Below, piece after piece: positions 61,724 through 64,000 of a stretch of DNA of 64,000 bases; the first letter of the stretch is position 1; each line of letters begins with the position of its first letter. Made by a program: the position numbers and the translations under genes. This DNA comes from Streptomyces virginiae (GTDB taxonomy: Bacteria > Actinomycetota > Actinomycetes > Streptomycetales > Streptomycetaceae). The stretch spans positions 62,001-126,000 of the forward strand of contig NZ_JOAK01000004.1 of NCBI RefSeq assembly GCF_000720455.1, given 5' to 3'. The notes under the pieces are model-generated. The model was given only the letters and a program-made list of their open reading frames with translations, searched no databases and was not told the origin of the DNA.

Positions 61724-62785
61724 TCAGATCGTCGACGTGTCGATCACGAAGCGGTAGCGGACGTCGCTCGCCAGGACCCGGGCGTAGGCCTCGTTGATCC
61801 GGTCGGCTTCGATCACTTCGATCTCCGAGCCCAGGCCGTGCTCCGCACAGAAGTCCAGCATCTCCTGGGTCTCGGCGATACCGCCGATCATCGATCCGGC
61901 GAGGGTCTTGCGGCCGCCGATGACGGAGAAGAGGTTGAGCGAGACCGGCTCCTCCGGCGCGCCCACGTTCACGAGTGCCCCGTCGACCTTCAGCAGGCCC
62001 AGGTACTCGTCCAGGCCGAGCGGGGCCGAGACGGTGGACAGGATCAGGTCGAAGGTTCCGGCGAGCTCCTCGAAGGTGGCCCCGTCGCCGGTGGCGTGGA
62101 AGTGGGTGGCGCCCAGTCGCCGGCCGTCGGCCTCCTTGCGGAGGGTCTGCGACAGTACGGTGACCTCCGCGCCCATCGCGTGCGCCAGCTTCACGCCCAT
62201 GTGGCCGAGGCCCCCGAGGCCGACGACCGCGACCTTCCTGCCCGGGCCCGCCTGCCAGTGCCTCAGCGGCGAGTAGAGGGTGATGCCGGCGCACAGCAGC
62301 GGGGCGGCCACGTCCAGGGCGAGGCCGTCGGGGATGCGGACGGTGTAGTTCTCGTCGACGACGAGGTGGGTCGAGTAGCCGCCGTACGTGGGCTCGCCGG
62401 ACCGGTCGAGGGCGTTGTAGGTGCCGGTCATGCCCTGCACGCAGTGCTGCTCCCGGCCGCTGCGGCAGTGCTCGCACTCACGGCAGGAGTCGACCATGCA
62501 GCCGACGCCCACCCGGTCCCCGACGGTGAAGCGGGTGACGTCCGTGCCGACCTCGGTGACGATCCCGGCGATCTCGTGGCCGGGGACCATGGGGTAGATG
62601 CCCTCGCCCCATCCGTCGCGCGCCTGGTGGATGTCGGAGTGGCAGATGCCCGCGTACTTGATGTCGACGAGGACGTCGTGGGGGCCCACGGGGCGGCGAG
62701 GGACGGTGGTGCGCTCCAGCGGGGCGCCGGGGGCGGGGGCGGCGTAGGCGGCGACCCGGGTGGACGCGGTGGTGGTGACGGACAT
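61724..62785 (-). CDS. Zinc-dependent NAD(P)-alcohol dehydrogenase (CAD/YahK type)
   Basis: This 353-residue medium-chain dehydrogenase has catalytic zinc ligands in ICHSDIHQA and PGHEIAG. The structural-zinc cysteines lie in [16 protein letters not shown], and the Rossmann motif is [13 protein letters not shown]. It belongs to the cinnamyl-alcohol/aldehyde reductase group that uses NADPH. The ATG at 62785 has GAGGAGC upstream, while the longer frame to 62956 runs into the divergent promoter region. It is divergent from an XRE regulator gene. Confidence 0.92.
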   Translation of the reverse strand: MSVTTTASTRVAAYAAPAPGAPLERTTVPRRPVGPHDVLVDIKYAGICHSDIHQARDGWGEGIYPMVPGHEIAGIVTEVGTDVTRFTVGDRVGVGCMVDSCRECEHCRSGREQHCVQGMTGTYNALDRSGEPTYGGYSTHLVVDENYTVRIPDGLALDVAAPLLCAGITLYSPLRHWQAGPGRKVAVVGLGGLGHMGVKLAHAMGAEVTVLSQTLRKEADGRRLGATHFHATGDGATFEELAGTFDLILSTVSAPLGLDEYLGLLKVDGALVNVGAPEEPVSLNLFSVIGGRKTLAGSMIGGIAETQEMLDFCAEHGLGSEIEVIEADRINEAYARVLASDVRYRFVIDTSTI

Positions 62786-62954
62786 GGGGGTGCTCCTCGA
62801 AGCGGTGGTGTCTGTGGTGCTGCGGTGCGCACCACGCTGCCCCGCGGCCCGGCCGGTACCCAGCCCCCTGCGTGTCCCAGGACCGGCGAACCTACTACTG
62901 GTGGGGTCAGGCTGACGCCCTCCGGGCGGCACTGCGCCCGGCGATACTGGCGGC

Positions 62955-63941
62955 ATGGACCAGCTTGATCAGCGAGCGTGCCTGGGCGAGTTCCTGCGCT
63001 CCCGCCGCGCACGGCTGCGCCCGGAGGACGTGGGCATGACGGACTACGGGCGCCGGCGGCGCGTGCCGGGCCTGCGCCGGGAGGAACTGGCCCAGCTGGC
63101 AGGGGTGTCGGTCGCGTACTACACGCGCCTGGAGCAGCGCGACGGGCACAACGTGTCGGCGGAGGTGCTGGACGCCATCGCGCGGGCCCTGCGGCTCGAC
63201 GGGACCGAACGGGCGCACCTGATGGACCTGGCGCGGCCGAAGGCGCGCAGGCGCCGCCTGAGCCGGCGGCCCCAGCAGGTGCGTCCGGCGCTGCGCACGC
63301 TGATGGACGCGATGGACGGCGTACCGGCCTACCTCGTGGGGCACCGTCAGGACGTCATCGGCTGGAACCGGCTGGCGGCGGCGGTCTTCGGGGACTTCGG
63401 GGCGCTTCCCGCGGCGGAGCGGAACCTGGTCCGGCTGATGTTCCTGGATCCGGCGACCGCGGAGCTGTACGGGGAGTGGGAGTGCCAGGCGTGCTGGGTC
63501 GTCAGCAACCTGCGGCTGTACGCCGGCCAGCACCCGGACGACGAGCAGCTGTCGGCCCTGGTCGGGGAGTTGTCGGTGAAGAACGAGGAGTTCCGGCGGC
63601 TGTGGGCGGCGCACACGGTGGCGGACAAGACGCACGGGGTGAAGCTGCTGCGGCACCCGCTCGTGGGCGAGATGCGGCTGTCGTTCGAGACGCTGACGCT
63701 CCCCGACGATCCGGCGCAGTCCCTGATCACGTTCCACGCGGAGCCGGGCTCGGCGTCCGAGGACGCCCTGCGCCTGCTGGCCTCCTGGGACGCGCAGAGT
63801 ACGGCAGGGCAGACGACGGCAGGGCAGACGACGGCGGGGCAGACGACGGCGGGGCAGGGGACGGACACTCGGAGCACGGCCCCTTCGGCGGCCGGGCGGC
63901 CCTCCGGGGCCGCCCGCTTCCCGGATGCGGCTACAGCTTGA
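62955..63941 (+). CDS. XRE-family regulator with MmyB-like ligand domain
   Basis: This 328-residue protein has an N-terminal helix-turn-helix (about 8-85, [27 protein letters not shown]) and a C-terminal MmyB-like domain (about 105-265) containing [15 protein letters not shown] and [10 protein letters not shown]. Such regulators usually repress an adjacent oxidoreductase gene, here the divergent alcohol dehydrogenase. The tail has a repeated TTAGQ unit from a 15-base tandem repeat. The last 11 bases overlap a convergent acetyltransferase gene. Confidence 0.92.
   Translation: MDQLDQRACLGEFLRSRRARLRPEDVGMTDYGRRRRVPGLRREELAQLAGVSVAYYTRLEQRDGHNVSAEVLDAIARALRLDGTERAHLMDLARPKARRRRLSRRPQQVRPALRTLMDAMDGVPAYLVGHRQDVIGWNRLAAAVFGDFGALPAAERNLVRLMFLDPATAELYGEWECQACWVVSNLRLYAGQHPDDEQLSALVGELSVKNEEFRRLWAAHTVADKTHGVKLLRHPLVGEMRLSFETLTLPDDPAQSLITFHAEPGSASEDALRLLASWDAQSTAGQTTAGQTTAGQTTAGQGTDTRSTAPSAAGRPSGAARFPDAATA
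63801..63860. repeat. 15-base tandem repeat inside the XRE regulator gene
   Basis: Four units of ACGGCAGGGCAGACG (the last two carry ACGGCGG) lie head to tail and encode repeated TAGQT. The unit keeps the reading frame, so copy number can vary without truncating the regulator. Confidence 0.9.
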
Positions 63942-64000
63942 TCTGGAAGATGCCGAGCCCGCGCTCCCGCCGGTAGCCGAGCGCCTCGTTCACCGCCCGC
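63931..64000 (-). CDS. C-terminal end of a GNAT-type N-acetyltransferase (partial)
   Basis: On the minus strand the frame entering from the right edge reads [21 protein letters not shown] and stops at TAG (63933-63931). NEALGYR followed by FQIKL is a typical C terminus of GNAT acetyltransferases. Only 22 codons are inside the window, so the substrate cannot be judged. It overlaps the 3' end of the convergent XRE gene by 11 bases. Confidence 0.7.
   Translation of the reverse strand, partial: RAVNEALGYRRERGLGIFQIKL

Overview
This is a gene-dense, very GC-rich segment of an actinobacterial chromosome, almost certainly Streptomyces or a close relative. The signs are strong third-position GC bias, frequent GTG starts, 4-base ATGA/GTGA gene overlaps, secreted chitinase and streptogrisin-type protease genes, a mycothiol S-conjugate amidase gene, and one in-frame TTA codon of the bldA type. 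From memory, the order of PEPCK, mca, greA, threonine dehydratase, cystathionine gamma-synthase and msrA resembles the S. coelicolor core region around SCO4956-SCO4990. I could not check this by alignment. I saw no tRNA, rRNA, CRISPR array, prophage or insertion sequence.

Layout. (1) 1-6.8 kb: a minus-strand Tad/Flp-type pilus or secretion operon (cpaB, cpaE/tadZ, two TadE-like genes, tadA/cpaF, tadB, tadC). It ends in a coupled, degenerate LuxR-type response regulator, and a possible further gene starts at the left edge. A zinc-ribbon protein gene lies upstream. (2) 8-11.4 kb: secreted chitinase with a DasR-like box, and a secreted M14 carboxypeptidase. (3) 11.5-15.7 kb: a D-amino-acid catabolic locus. 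ridA and iclR are divergent from a PLP-dependent amino acid deaminase gene and a D-aminoacylase gene. (4) 15.7-24.2 kb: DUF218 membrane protein, streptogrisin C-type protease with a chitin-binding tail, LysR regulator divergent from an F420-type nitroreductase, arylamine N-acetyltransferase, macro-domain protein and an alanine-type aminotransferase.

(5) 24.2-30.7 kb: small conserved genes, an RDD membrane protein, and a four-gene operon (substrate-binding-like protein, TelA-family protein, lipoprotein fusing a binding domain to a von Willebrand A domain, small membrane protein). (6) 30.8-33.6 kb: PEP carboxykinase divergent from a hemolysin III/PAQR protein, with a strong terminator. (7) 33.6-40.4 kb: a minus-strand cell-surface glycan locus. 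It holds a cellulose-synthase-like GT2, a GT39-like mannosyltransferase, a GT2-GtrA fusion and a galactose-oxidase-like radical copper oxidase with a C-terminal excalibur domain. (8) 40.5-49.4 kb: thioredoxin-fold DUF255 protein, secreted HExxH lipoprotein, large STAND/TPR protein, mca with a small membrane protein, DUF4307 protein and greA.

(9) 49.5-54.3 kb: DrrAB-type ABC exporter, threonine ammonia-lyase, MarR regulator, and a small sigma-factor-like gene coupled to a small membrane protein. (10) 54.3-64 kb: cystathionine gamma-synthase, an M48 metalloprotease between two paralogous membrane-anchored proteins, msrA, an accessory TTA-containing gene, an alcohol dehydrogenase with a divergent XRE regulator, and the 3' end of a GNAT acetyltransferase gene.

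The most interesting candidates for undescribed biology are the SBP/TelA/vWA operon, the M48 protease with its flanking paralogues, the copper-oxidase-excalibur glycan locus, and the STAND protein whose P-loop lysine is arginine.
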